From an uncultured Bacteroidales bacterium (lineage in GTDB: Bacteria > Bacteroidota > Bacteroidia > Bacteroidales > UBA932): a stretch of 52,089 nucleotides of DNA. The notes below the pieces were generated by a model. The model was not told the origin of the DNA, did not search any database, and was given only the letters and a program-made list of their open reading frames with translations. Location: positions 1 to 52,089 of the forward strand of contig ONDR01000014.1 in NCBI GenBank assembly GCA_900316675.1, given 5' to 3'. The position numbers and the translations under genes are program-made. Below, one piece after another: positions 16,798 to 25,154 of this stretch. The first letter of the stretch is position 1, and each line of letters starts with the position of its first letter.

Positions 16798-17643
16798 ATG
16801 AATACAATCTGGATAGTTCTTCCAATACTTACAGTACTTATGTTCGATTTGGGCCTGACGCTCAAATTGAATGATTTCGCAATGGTTATCCGAAGGCCCA
16901 AGGCAGTGATTCTTGCCCTTGCAGGGCAGATTGTCCTGCTGCCGCTCATTGCCCTGGGTATCGGCAACCTGTTTGGACTCGCACCTGTTTTCTTTATCGG
17001 CCTGATGCTTATAGCATGCAGCCCGGGTGGCAGTTCCTCCAACATTTTTTCAAAACTTGCCGGCGGCGATGTAGCTCTGTCGGTAACGCTTACCGCACTT
17101 AGCAGCATCATTACCCTTTTCACCATTCCCCTGCTGATGGGATGGGTTACGGCCTCTGCCGGCGCATCCGAAGGCATTGTGCTGCCGGTTGGCAACCTTC
17201 TTAAGCAGAATTTGCTGCTGATGCTGCTTCCGGTTCTGATTGGTATTGTAATCAATCACTTTTTTGCCGATGCCGCTGCCAAAATTGACAGGATCCTGTC
17301 CAAGGCGGCCTTCCCGGCCCTTATGGTCCTGGTATCAGTTTTCTTTGCCCAGCATTACAAGACGATATTTGCAAATATGGGCACCCTGGGGCTCTGCGTG
17401 ACGCTTTTAATACTGGCATCCGTATTTGCAGCCTCCGGTCTTTCAAGACTGTTCAAGACCTCCGGCAAAGAGCGTAAGACCATTATCATAGAAGTAGGAA
17501 TGCAGAATGCCGCCCAGGCGATAGCAGTTGCTACCAGCCCCTTCATCTTCAATAATCAGGAGATGGCGATACCCGCAATTCTCTACTCCCTGATGATGAA
17601 TGTCGTACTTCTGATTTACGTAGCGTTTGTAAAGAAAAAATAA
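16798..17643 (+). CDS. BASS-family (bile acid:sodium symporter-like) transporter
   Basis: The 281-residue inner-membrane protein of the SBF fold has nine or ten hydrophobic helices. Family hallmarks are the crossover motifs CSPGGSSSN (residues about 64-72) and EVGMQNAAQAIAVA (about 230-243), which form the two discontinuous helices lining the sodium and substrate site. Bacterial members move organic anions (bile acids, pantoate, keto acids) with Na+. The substrate is not predictable here. It starts 4 bases after the GH18 stop, so they are likely co-transcribed. The last codons overlap the -33 box of a promoter serving preA. Confidence 0.88.
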   Translation: MNTIWIVLPILTVLMFDLGLTLKLNDFAMVIRRPKAVILALAGQIVLLPLIALGIGNLFGLAPVFFIGLMLIACSPGGSSSNIFSKLAGGDVALSVTLTALSSIITLFTIPLLMGWVTASAGASEGIVLPVGNLLKQNLLLMLLPVLIGIVINHFFADAAAKIDRILSKAAFPALMVLVSVFFAQHYKTIFANMGTLGLCVTLLILASVFAASGLSRLFKTSGKERKTIIIEVGMQNAAQAIAVATSPFIFNNQEMAIPAILYSLMMNVVLLIYVAFVKKK

Positions 17644-17656
17644 ATGATTATCTTTG
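17626..17656 (+). promoter_or_regulatory. Promoter of preA within the end of the symporter gene
   Basis: TTTG (17626-17629), 19 bases and TATCTTTG (17649-17656) form a full match to the Bacteroidota consensus, overlapping the last codons and the stop of the upstream gene. The start codon follows at 17683. Confidence 0.8.
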
Positions 17657-17682
17657 AGTCACAATGACATTAAAAGATAACC

Positions 17683-19116
17683 ATGGGAAAGATCAACATC
17701 TATCAGGAAGCAGAGCGATGCCTCCTTTGTCAAAACGCTCCCTGTACATCAGCTGCCAAGGGCGGAGACCCTGCCCGCGCTCTTAGAGCAATCAGATTCG
17801 ACAATGCGGCTCTGGCCGGAAAATACCTGAAAGATGCAGATTTAGATGCTGCACAAAAGGCCTGCATACACTATGACAGGCCGGTTAGGCTAAAAGAAAT
17901 CGCAAAGCTTCTGCCCCAATTAAAAGAATACGACAAACTCCCCTCCCTGGAGATAGAGTTTTGCGGCATAAAGTGCGAGAATCCTTTCTTCCTTGCATCA
18001 TCGGCGGTTTGTACCAACTACGAAATGGTAGCAAACGCCTTCAAGGCCGGCTGGGCTGGTGTTTTCTATAAAACCATCTGCCTTCAAGACATAAATGAAG
18101 TATCTCCGCGCTTTGACGCCGTCAAGAGTCCTGACGGTTCCTTCGCCGGCTTCCGTAACATGGAACAGTTGTCCGAGAACCCTCCCAAGGTTGACTTTGA
18201 TATACTTAGCCGCTTAAAGAAAGATTTCCCGTCAAAGATAGTTGTGGCTTCAATCATGGGCCATACGGATGCAGACTGGATCAAACTGTCCAAGATGGCA
18301 CAAAAGGCAGGCGTAGATGCCGTAGAGCTTAATTTCTCCTGCCCACAGATGCGTATTTCCGGCATGGGCAGCGATGTAGGCCAGAATACAGATCTTGTTG
18401 TTTACTATACCACCATCGTTAAATCTGCGGTAAGTATTCCGGTCATTCCCAAAATGACGCCTAATATCTCTGTAATGGCTCCGGTTGCAGTCATGGCTCA
18501 TCTTGCAGGAGCAGATGCGATATCGGCAATCAATACCATCAAATCCGTAACCATGAATCATGGCAGCGAAGTTTCCGGTAAAAAGATAATGTCCGGTTAT
18601 TCAGGCCGTGCTGTTAAACCTATCGCTCTACGATTCATCCTTGAAATATCCAGAAACAAAATCCTGCAAGGTTCTCCTATCTCCGGCATTGGAGGAATCA
18701 CCACCTGGAAGGATGCCCTGGAATTCATTCAGCTTGGCTGCAGCAATGTTCAGGTTTGTACGGCTATAATGGAATACGGATACAGGATTATTGAAGACCT
18801 TAAATATGGACTTCAAACCTACATGGCAGAGCGCGGCATAGAAAGCCTCAGCCAGCTTGTAGGAGAAGAAGTACCTAATTTTGTTAATACAGACCAGATG
18901 GACCGCAAGACCAAGGTCTTCCCTCTTATTGACAGGGACGTCTGCATAGGCTGCGGCCGCTGCTACATTTCCTGCATGGATGGAGGACATCAGGCAATAG
19001 AGTTCAAAGAGGACCGCAAACCGCATATTGTCGGCACCAAGTGCGTAGGCTGCCACCTCTGCCGCCTTGTCTGCCCTACGGGCGCCATCGGCCTGGCCAA
19101 GCGCATCCCCAAATAG
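17683..19116 (+). CDS. preA: Dihydropyrimidine dehydrogenase PreA-type, with PreT-like N-terminal remnant
   Basis: The 477-residue cytoplasmic flavoprotein reduces uracil or thymine to the dihydro form. Residues about 88-390 form the FMN-binding barrel with NFSCPQM and GMGSDVGQN (about 213-228), SGYSGRAVKPIALRFI and SGIGGI, near-identical in pattern to E. coli PreA. The C-terminus carries two 4Fe-4S clusters: CIGCGRCYISC and CVGCHLCRLVCP. The first 85 residues are not part of normal PreA. They resemble the start of PreT (EAERCLLCQNAPC, then ALRAIRF), but the fourth cluster cysteine is lost (Cys13, 16 and 21 remain) and the FAD/NAD domains are absent. No preT gene is adjacent, so the electron donor is unclear. 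It has its own strong promoter. Confidence 0.88.
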   Translation: MGKINIYQEAERCLLCQNAPCTSAAKGGDPARALRAIRFDNAALAGKYLKDADLDAAQKACIHYDRPVRLKEIAKLLPQLKEYDKLPSLEIEFCGIKCENPFFLASSAVCTNYEMVANAFKAGWAGVFYKTICLQDINEVSPRFDAVKSPDGSFAGFRNMEQLSENPPKVDFDILSRLKKDFPSKIVVASIMGHTDADWIKLSKMAQKAGVDAVELNFSCPQMRISGMGSDVGQNTDLVVYYTTIVKSAVSIPVIPKMTPNISVMAPVAVMAHLAGADAISAINTIKSVTMNHGSEVSGKKIMSGYSGRAVKPIALRFILEISRNKILQGSPISGIGGITTWKDALEFIQLGCSNVQVCTAIMEYGYRIIEDLKYGLQTYMAERGIESLSQLVGEEVPNFVNTDQMDRKTKVFPLIDRDVCIGCGRCYISCMDGGHQAIEFKEDRKPHIVGTKCVGCHLCRLVCPTGAIGLAKRIPK

Positions 19117-19127
19117 CAGAAAAAAAA

Positions 19128-19158
19128 TTGCAAGTTCCGGTGAAAAGGATTAAATTTG
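19128..19158 (+). promoter_or_regulatory. Promoter of the DUF1846 gene
   Basis: TTG (19128-19130), 20 bases and TAAATTTG (19151-19158) form a good consensus match. The -7 box covers a possible TTG start at 19156, which therefore cannot be the translation start. The ATG at 19189 is. Confidence 0.75.
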
Positions 19159-19188
19159 TATCCCGTATTCAAAACAACTCCTCTTAAT

Positions 19189-20679
19189 ATGAAATACGGG
19201 TTCGACAACGAAAAATACCTTAAAATCCAATCGGAACACATCAAGGAAAGAATCGCCAAATTCGGCGACAAACTCTACATGGAATTCGGCGGAAAACTCT
19301 TCGACGACTTCCATGCCAGCCGCGTTCTTCCCGGCTTTGAGCCGGACAGCAAGCTTAAGATGCTGATGCAGATGAAGGACGACGCAGAGATTGTAATCGT
19401 CATCAGTGCGGTAGATATTGAAAAGAACAAGGTACGCAGCGACCTTGGAATCACCTACGACGTAGATGTACTGCGCCTTAGGGATGAGTTTATCGCCCGA
19501 GGCCTTTGCGTCAACAGTGTTGTCATAACCCACTACAACGGCCAGGCAAGCGCAGATGCTTACCGCAAGCGCCTGGAGAACATGGACATCAAGGTGTACT
19601 ATCACCACACAATTGAAGGCTACCCCAACAACGTAGCCCTTATTGATTCTGACGAAGGCTTCGGTAAGAACGACTACGTAGAAACAACCAAGCCGCTGGT
19701 AGTTATCACGGCTCCCGGCCCCGGCAGCGGAAAGATGGCAGTATGCCTTAGCCAGCTGTACCAGGAGAACAAACGCGGCATTAAGGCCGGCTACGCCAAG
19801 TTCGAGACCTTCCCTATCTGGAACCTTCCCCTCAGCCATCCTGTCAACATCGCCTACGAGGCCGCAACCGCAGACCTGGACGACGTTAACATGATCGACC
19901 CCTTCCACATGGACGCATACGGCAAAATGGCCGTCAATTATAACAGGGATATAGAGATCTTCCCCGTAATGAACGCCCTCTTTGACGACATCTACGGCTA
20001 CTCTCCGTACAAGTCCCCTACCGACATGGGCGTAAATATGGCCGGTTACTGTATCAGCGACGACGAAGTCTGCTGCGAGGCGTCAAAGCAGGAAATTATC
20101 CGCCGCTACTATTCCACTCTGTGCAGCTTCGCCGACGGTAAGGCAACGGAAAACGAGGTCAACAAGATTGCCCTCCTGATGAAGAGAATGAAGATTTCCA
20201 CCGCCGACAGGAAGGCCACCATCGCCGCTAAAGAAAGGCTGGACAGAAGCCATGTGGCAACTGCCGCTATCGAAATGCCGGACGGCACCATACTCACCGC
20301 AGAAACCAGTCCCCTTCTGGGCCCCAGCGCAGCGCTGCTTCTTAACGCACTGAAGCATCTGGCCGGAATAGCACACAACGTAAAACTTATTCCCCAGCAG
20401 ATGATTGCACCTATCCAGAAGACAAAGGTGACATATCTTCACGGACACAATCCCCGCCTGCATACGGACGAAGTCCTTGTCGCAATCTCTATGATGAGCC
20501 TTATCGACGAGAACTGTAAACTAGCCCTGGAGCAGCTTCCGAACCTTGTCGGAGCCCAGGTTCACTCTACCGTAATGCTAAGCGAAGTAGACCGTAAGAC
20601 CTTCCAGAAACTGGGCATAGGACTGACCTGCGACCCTGTCAGGAAGTTAAAGAAAGTAGTTGTCGCTACAGAAAAGTAG
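19189..20679 (+). CDS. DUF1846 domain-containing protein
   Basis: The 496-residue cytoplasmic protein belongs to the DUF1846 family, widespread in anaerobic bacteria. The function is not established. The start is placed at ATG 19189 (MKYGFDNEKYL) because the longer TTG-initiated frame from 19156 would begin inside the promoter. Conserved-looking stretches are FGGKLFDDFHASRVLPGF (residues about 33-50), ITAPGPGSGKMA (about 180-191), a P-loop-like glycine-rich turn, PVNIAYEAATADL and KSPTDMGVNMAGY. The length is typical for the family. No membrane segment or signal peptide is visible. It is probably transcribed alone and faces the L,D-transpeptidase gene. A nucleotide-related role is a guess from the GPGSGK turn only. 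Confidence 0.88.
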   Translation: MKYGFDNEKYLKIQSEHIKERIAKFGDKLYMEFGGKLFDDFHASRVLPGFEPDSKLKMLMQMKDDAEIVIVISAVDIEKNKVRSDLGITYDVDVLRLRDEFIARGLCVNSVVITHYNGQASADAYRKRLENMDIKVYYHHTIEGYPNNVALIDSDEGFGKNDYVETTKPLVVITAPGPGSGKMAVCLSQLYQENKRGIKAGYAKFETFPIWNLPLSHPVNIAYEAATADLDDVNMIDPFHMDAYGKMAVNYNRDIEIFPVMNALFDDIYGYSPYKSPTDMGVNMAGYCISDDEVCCEASKQEIIRRYYSTLCSFADGKATENEVNKIALLMKRMKISTADRKATIAAKERLDRSHVATAAIEMPDGTILTAETSPLLGPSAALLLNALKHLAGIAHNVKLIPQQMIAPIQKTKVTYLHGHNPRLHTDEVLVAISMMSLIDENCKLALEQLPNLVGAQVHSTVMLSEVDRKTFQKLGIGLTCDPVRKLKKVVVATEK

Positions 20680-20688
20680 TACAGCTTA

Positions 20689-21174
20689 TTATTGAACCGG
20701 ATCGGGAAGAATAACCACCTTCATTCCTACCCACACACGTTCCTTCAGATCAAGGATATCCTCATTTCGCATGCGGATACATCCTTCTGATGCCCTTGAA
20801 CCTATGGATTCGGGCAGATGAGTGCCATGAATTCCTATATCAATGAAACCGGGAACATCAATGCGAAGAAACCAGGGGCCATAAGCACCTTTGATAGGGC
20901 CTTTGCCGTCCCTGAAGTCGTGGGTAAGATTCTTAGAATAAAGAATCTGATTCAGTTTGAAAGTACCCTCAGGGGTTTTTCCATCGCCCTTTTTAAGCTT
21001 TGGACCATACTTGGCAGCCACGGCTACGGGATAGGTCTTTACTACCTTGCCGGTAGCTTCGTCAATCAGGGAAAGAGTCAGTTTTTCCTTACTGATCTCT
21101 ATATAGTTCTGGGCCGCTGCAGGCTTTAACCCAAGCAGCAGGCCCAGTACCATTATAAAGAGTAACTTTTTCAT
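20689..21174 (-). CDS. L,D-transpeptidase (YkuD-family) exported protein
   Basis: The 161-residue protein starts at ATG 21174 (MKKLLFIM) rather than the TTG 6 bases earlier. A signal peptide ends at KPAAAQ. The YkuD catalytic core is intact: IHGTHLPESIGSRASEGCIRM, given here in two parts as IHGT with H116 and SRASEGCIRM with nucleophile C132. KTPEGTF and GPWFLRID are the usual preceding blocks. It forms or edits 3-3 crosslinks in peptidoglycan, or attaches proteins to it, in the periplasm. It lies 10 bases after nagA and is probably co-transcribed, an association that would join amino-sugar and cell-wall metabolism. The minimal catalytic domain has no LysM or SH3 part. Confidence 0.9.
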   Translation of the reverse strand: MKKLLFIMVLGLLLGLKPAAAQNYIEISKEKLTLSLIDEATGKVVKTYPVAVAAKYGPKLKKGDGKTPEGTFKLNQILYSKNLTHDFRDGKGPIKGAYGPWFLRIDVPGFIDIGIHGTHLPESIGSRASEGCIRMRNEDILDLKERVWVGMKVVILPDPVQ

Positions 21175-21184
21175 TGTCAATTAT

Positions 21185-22357
21185 TTACAGCTCCACCTTC
21201 TTACCGGCGGTATATACAGCCTTAACGTCGATGTCGTCGTCAAAGAGAACGAAGTCTGCATCCTTACCTATGCGGACTGAACCCTTGCTGTGGGCACGTA
21301 CCATCTTGGCAGGAGACAGGGTCATCATCTCAACTGCATCGTGCAGAGGGACAAGGGCATCCTTATACATAACCCTTACCAAACGGTTGGCCGTTGCCAT
21401 ACTGCCTGCAAGTGCTGAATGATCAAGAAGCTTGCCTACGCCGTCATGGATAACGGATTTTGCACCGTGAGGCGGGCAGCCGTTGTAGAACTCAGTACCC
21501 TCGGGAAGACCTGCAGGGGCAAGTGCGTCCGTACAAAGGGCTGTCCTGTCCGCACCCTTGAACTTCCATACCATACGAAGGATTTCCTTGGGCAGATGCT
21601 TACCGTCTGCTATCATCTCTACTGACAGGCCGTCAAGCAGATATCCTGCTTCTACGGCACCCGGAACGCGGTAGCAGCCTACCTTGTAGCATGCTGACAT
21701 CGCAGAGTAGAAATGGGTCATAAGTGAGAAGCCTGCAAACATAGCAGCTTCTACCTGATGATATGAGGCGTTGGTATGTGCAACTGAAGAGACGATTCCC
21801 ATCCTGGACAGCATAGTACCAAGTTCAAGGGCTCCGGGAAGCTCAGGAGCTATGCTCCAGCGAAGTATATCATCTGAATGGGAAAGGATTTCCTTTGCAC
21901 GCTTCAGGTCAGGGTTTGAAAGGAAGGCGGGATCCTGGCCACCACATTTTGCGGGATTCAGGAAAGGACCCTCAAGATGAATACCAAGCAAGGTATATGC
22001 AGGATTTGAAGCCTTTACCTGACGATATGCATCGAATACCTGATAAAGTTCTTCGTCCGGACTGGTGAGTGTTGTGGGGACGATAGCGGTTGTTCCGTGT
22101 GCAAGATGGAATTTTGCAGCACCGTCGATAGCCTTTGCCGTGCCGTCCATAAATCCGAATCCGCCACCGCCGTGAACGTGAATATCAACGAAGCCAGGAG
22201 ACAGATAAAGTCCCTGACAATCAATTGTTTCTACATTCTCTCCTAACTCCTGCTCCTGCAGTATATCAGATATCTTGCCATCCTGGCAAACTACTGCAAG
22301 ACCACCCCTGATTTCGCCAGGGAAGATTACCTTGGCTCCTGTGAAGATTGTTCTCAT
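21185..22357 (-). CDS. nagA: N-acetylglucosamine-6-phosphate deacetylase
   Basis: The 390-residue cytoplasmic amidohydrolase converts GlcNAc-6-phosphate to glucosamine-6-phosphate and acetate, feeding amino-sugar catabolism and cell-wall recycling. The first metal motif is HVHGGGGFGFMDG (residues about 60-72), followed by the LEGPFLN loop (about 128), HTNASYHQV (about 193), MTHFYSAM (about 214) and CTDALAPAG (about 274) with the catalytic Asp. The length is normal. It has a strong promoter upstream and is followed by the L,D-transpeptidase gene. The deaminase nagB is not in this window. Confidence 0.93.
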   Translation of the reverse strand: MRTIFTGAKVIFPGEIRGGLAVVCQDGKISDILQEQELGENVETIDCQGLYLSPGFVDIHVHGGGGFGFMDGTAKAIDGAAKFHLAHGTTAIVPTTLTSPDEELYQVFDAYRQVKASNPAYTLLGIHLEGPFLNPAKCGGQDPAFLSNPDLKRAKEILSHSDDILRWSIAPELPGALELGTMLSRMGIVSSVAHTNASYHQVEAAMFAGFSLMTHFYSAMSACYKVGCYRVPGAVEAGYLLDGLSVEMIADGKHLPKEILRMVWKFKGADRTALCTDALAPAGLPEGTEFYNGCPPHGAKSVIHDGVGKLLDHSALAGSMATANRLVRVMYKDALVPLHDAVEMMTLSPAKMVRAHSKGSVRIGKDADFVLFDDDIDVKAVYTAGKKVEL

Positions 22358-22381
22358 TCCGTATTAAATAATTTGACGGCG

Positions 22382-22410
22382 CAAATTTACTAAATACATC
22401 TAATAAACAA
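22382..22410 (-). promoter_or_regulatory. Promoter of nagA
   Basis: On the minus strand TTG (22408-22410), 18 bases and TAAATTTG (22382-22389) precede the nagA ATG by about 25 bases. Confidence 0.7.
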
Positions 22411-22495
22411 TTCGTTTTTTTGTATAAAAATTAATCTTCCGGCAAATCGGTAGTTACAATTAAGAATATTTTCCACAAGACCTTTTCAACTCAGC

Positions 22496-24439
22496 CTATG
22501 CCCTTCGGGAGGAGAGAGATCTCATTGCATTAAGAACTGCAAGGACGGTGACACCGACATCGGCAAAAACAGCCATCCACATAGTTCCAAGGCCAATGGC
22601 AGCAAGAACCAGCACCGCCAGCTTAACACCAATAGCGAACCAGACATTCTGTCTGGCGATGGCAATGGTGCGGCGTGCAATACGGATTGCAGCAGCAATC
22701 TTTGAAGGCTTGTCATCCATAAGGACAACATCCGCAGCCTCGATGGCAGCATCGGAACCCAAGGCACCCATAGCAATACCAATATCCGCCCTGGACAGAA
22801 CCGGAGCATCATTTATACCATCCCCAACAAAGGCCAGAAGGCCCTTGCCATGGCACTGGGCCAGAAGCTTTTCTACGTACTCTACCTTACCGGCAGGAAG
22901 CAGCTCTGCATAATATTCATTAATGCCGATTTTAGCAGCAATATCACCAGCGACATCGGCCTTGTCCCCGGTAAGCATAACCAACCTGTCCACGCCAAGG
23001 TCGGCAAGCATGCATACAGTAGCAGGACTGTCCTCTTTGATCTTATCATTAATGACGATATGTCCGGCATACAGGCCGTCGATAGCGACATGGATTATGG
23101 TGCCCTTGCAATGGCAGTCATGCCACTGCACACCGGCACGGGCCATCAGTTTGGTATTGCCCACAAAGACCTTCAACTCCCCTACCTTAGCAGATATTCC
23201 CTCACCGGCAAATTCCTGATATTCAGCTGTTTTACAACTATCAGTAGCCTCCTCCGGGAAGGCGTCGCGAAGGGCAGCACCAATAGGATGGGTAGAGAAA
23301 TGCTCTACATGAGCGGCAAGATGAAGGATATGCTTCTCGTCGTAAACCTCCGGGTGAACGGCCTCTACGGTAAACTTACCCTCTGTAAGAGTTCCGGTCT
23401 TATCAAAGACAACCGTTTTCACCTTTGAAAGTGCGTCAATGAAGTTGCCACCCTTAACCAGGATGCCCTGTCTTGAGGCGCCGCCGATGCCGCCGAAGAA
23501 GGTCAGCGGAACACTGATTACAAGGGCGCAGGGGCAGGACACAACCAAGAAAACCAAGGCGCGGCCAAGCCAGGTGGGGAAAGTGGCTGCAAAGGCTCCG
23601 CTAAAAAGCGGGGGCAGAACTGCCAGCGCAATGGCCGCGAATACAACTATAGGAGTGTACACGCGCGCAAATCGGGTAATAAAGGCCTCGCTGTTTGACT
23701 TACGCTCTGCAGAGTTCTCTACAAGTTCTATTATCTTGGAAACTGTGCTCTCTCCAAAAGTCTTGACAGTGCGGATCTGAAGAACGCCTGACAGGTTGAT
23801 GCAGCCGGAGATAACTTCGTCGCCAACTGCAACGTCACGGGGCATGCTTTCGCCCGTCAACGCGGCAGTATTAAGGGCGGACGTACCATCTACGATAATA
23901 CCGTCCAGAGGAATCTTACCGCCGGAAGTAACAACTATAATCTCCCCTACCTTGACCTCTTCCGGACTGACGGTAACTATTTTGCCGTCACGGATAACGT
24001 TAGCAGTATCGGGACGGATATCCATAAGATGAGCGATGCTCTTGCGGCTCTGGCCTTCTGCATAACCCTCGAACAGCTCGCCTACCTGGAAGAAGAGCAT
24101 AACGAACACGGCCTCCGGAAACTGGGTTTCCATACCGGGCAGAAAGCCAATGCAAAGGGCGCCGATGGTAGCTATCGACATAAGGAAATGCTCGTTGAAC
24201 ATATCCCCGTGCAGAACGCCTTCCAGGGCTTCTTTAAGAGTGTCGTGGCCCGCCACAAGATAAGGGACCATATACACCAGAAGCAGCTGCCAGGTAGCCA
24301 GATTGCAGCTTTTTTCAATTATTACGGCAGCGACCAGAAGTACGGCAGACGCGGCAATCAGCACAATCTGCTCTTTCAAGCCATGCTCGTGTTCGTGATG
24401 GTGAACCTGGCATCCGCAATTATGATCGTGACAAGACAT
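22496..24439 (-). CDS. P1B-2 type Zn2+/Cd2+/Pb2+-exporting ATPase
   Basis: The 647-residue inner-membrane heavy-metal pump (CadA/ZntA type) has all P-type marks: TGES (about 195-198), SCPCALVIS with the transport CPC at 302-304, phosphorylation site DKTGT with D346, the HP locus THPIGAAL and hinge GDGINDAPVL. The last two helices read VKLAVLVLAAIG and FADVG, and the K and D pairing there matches the zinc/cadmium/lead subgroup rather than copper. It lacks the usual N-terminal HMA domain. Instead residues 1-20 are a short Cys/His tail (MSCHDHNCGCQVHHHEHEHG). It follows the PAP2 gene by 5 bases. It exports excess metal and functionally opposes the ZnuD-like importer elsewhere in the window. Confidence 0.93.
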   Translation of the reverse strand: MSCHDHNCGCQVHHHEHEHGLKEQIVLIAASAVLLVAAVIIEKSCNLATWQLLLVYMVPYLVAGHDTLKEALEGVLHGDMFNEHFLMSIATIGALCIGFLPGMETQFPEAVFVMLFFQVGELFEGYAEGQSRKSIAHLMDIRPDTANVIRDGKIVTVSPEEVKVGEIIVVTSGGKIPLDGIIVDGTSALNTAALTGESMPRDVAVGDEVISGCINLSGVLQIRTVKTFGESTVSKIIELVENSAERKSNSEAFITRFARVYTPIVVFAAIALAVLPPLFSGAFAATFPTWLGRALVFLVVSCPCALVISVPLTFFGGIGGASRQGILVKGGNFIDALSKVKTVVFDKTGTLTEGKFTVEAVHPEVYDEKHILHLAAHVEHFSTHPIGAALRDAFPEEATDSCKTAEYQEFAGEGISAKVGELKVFVGNTKLMARAGVQWHDCHCKGTIIHVAIDGLYAGHIVINDKIKEDSPATVCMLADLGVDRLVMLTGDKADVAGDIAAKIGINEYYAELLPAGKVEYVEKLLAQCHGKGLLAFVGDGINDAPVLSRADIGIAMGALGSDAAIEAADVVLMDDKPSKIAAAIRIARRTIAIARQNVWFAIGVKLAVLVLAAIGLGTMWMAVFADVGVTVLAVLNAMRSLSSRRA

Positions 24440-24444
24440 AATGA

Positions 24445-25056
24445 CTATTTTTTATACAGCCGGTAGCGCTTGATTATCCACTGGCCGATAAGGCCGAAGC
24501 AGAGGCCGGCAAGAGCGCCTACAAGGAAGCCGACCAATACGTCCCCGAAGAAGTGTTTGCCCACAAAGATACGGCTTACGCCAACCAGTATGGCCCATAT
24601 GAAGATGAACCAGGCATAGTGCCTGTACAATACGCTTCTGTCGTTTTTAAAGCCCAACCAGGAGCAAACTGCAAAGCCTATGGCATTGGCGGCGTGGGCA
24701 GAGAAGAAACCGTATATATATTTTTTGTATACCGGTTCAAGGAAGTGCATGCCACGTCCGGCCATCTCCGCATCTACGTCCGGCCTTTCCCTTTTAACCA
24801 GAAACTGTATGAAAGTGGCTATCTGGTCGCAGAACAAGAAGGTCATGGCACAGGTCAGGACTACGATCAGGGCGCGCTTCCACCCGAGCCTCCAGAACAT
24901 AAAGCCGATGATAATCAGATACATGGGTATCCATATCTTCTTATTTGACAACATCAGCCAAATAAAGTCGGTGGCGGGCACGTGCAAAGAGTTGATTGCT
25001 GCCGTAACTTCCTGATCCAAATGATGCAGGTTTTCTATTACACTTAAAGGGTACAT
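24445..25056 (-). CDS. PAP2-family membrane phosphatase
   Basis: The 203-residue inner-membrane protein has about five or six helices. The three phosphatase motifs are present: KRERPD (residues about 93-98), SAHAANAIGF (about 118-127, a variant of PSGH) and SRIFVGKHFFGDVLVG (about 161-176) with the catalytic His and Asp. Such enzymes remove phosphate from undecaprenyl pyrophosphate, phosphatidate or lipid A. The substrate cannot be told. It is the first gene of a likely operon with the metal ATPase, 5 bases apart, and shares a divergent promoter region with the CE2-like gene. Confidence 0.88.
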   Translation of the reverse strand: MYPLSVIENLHHLDQEVTAAINSLHVPATDFIWLMLSNKKIWIPMYLIIIGFMFWRLGWKRALIVVLTCAMTFLFCDQIATFIQFLVKRERPDVDAEMAGRGMHFLEPVYKKYIYGFFSAHAANAIGFAVCSWLGFKNDRSVLYRHYAWFIFIWAILVGVSRIFVGKHFFGDVLVGFLVGALAGLCFGLIGQWIIKRYRLYKK

Positions 25057-25074
25057 TATTCAAATGTTTATATG

Positions 25075-25104
25075 CAAATATAGAAATAAAAAAGATTATA
25101 TTTG
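25075..25104. promoter_or_regulatory. Back-to-back -7 elements of the PAP2 and CE2-like operons
   Basis: Minus-strand TATATTTG (25075-25082) and plus-strand TATATTTG (25097-25104) are both perfect TAnnTTTG matches in a 98-base divergent gap. Clear -33 boxes are not visible for either. Confidence 0.6.
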
Positions 25105-25154
25105 TGAGATGAACGGCCGCAGGGCCATAAAAATCGCAACAAATAATTACTTAT

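Noticed and set aside
22412..22495. Possible terminator after the metal ATPase gene
   Set aside because: Only 3-bp stems near the ATTTTTAT stretch; no stable hairpin.
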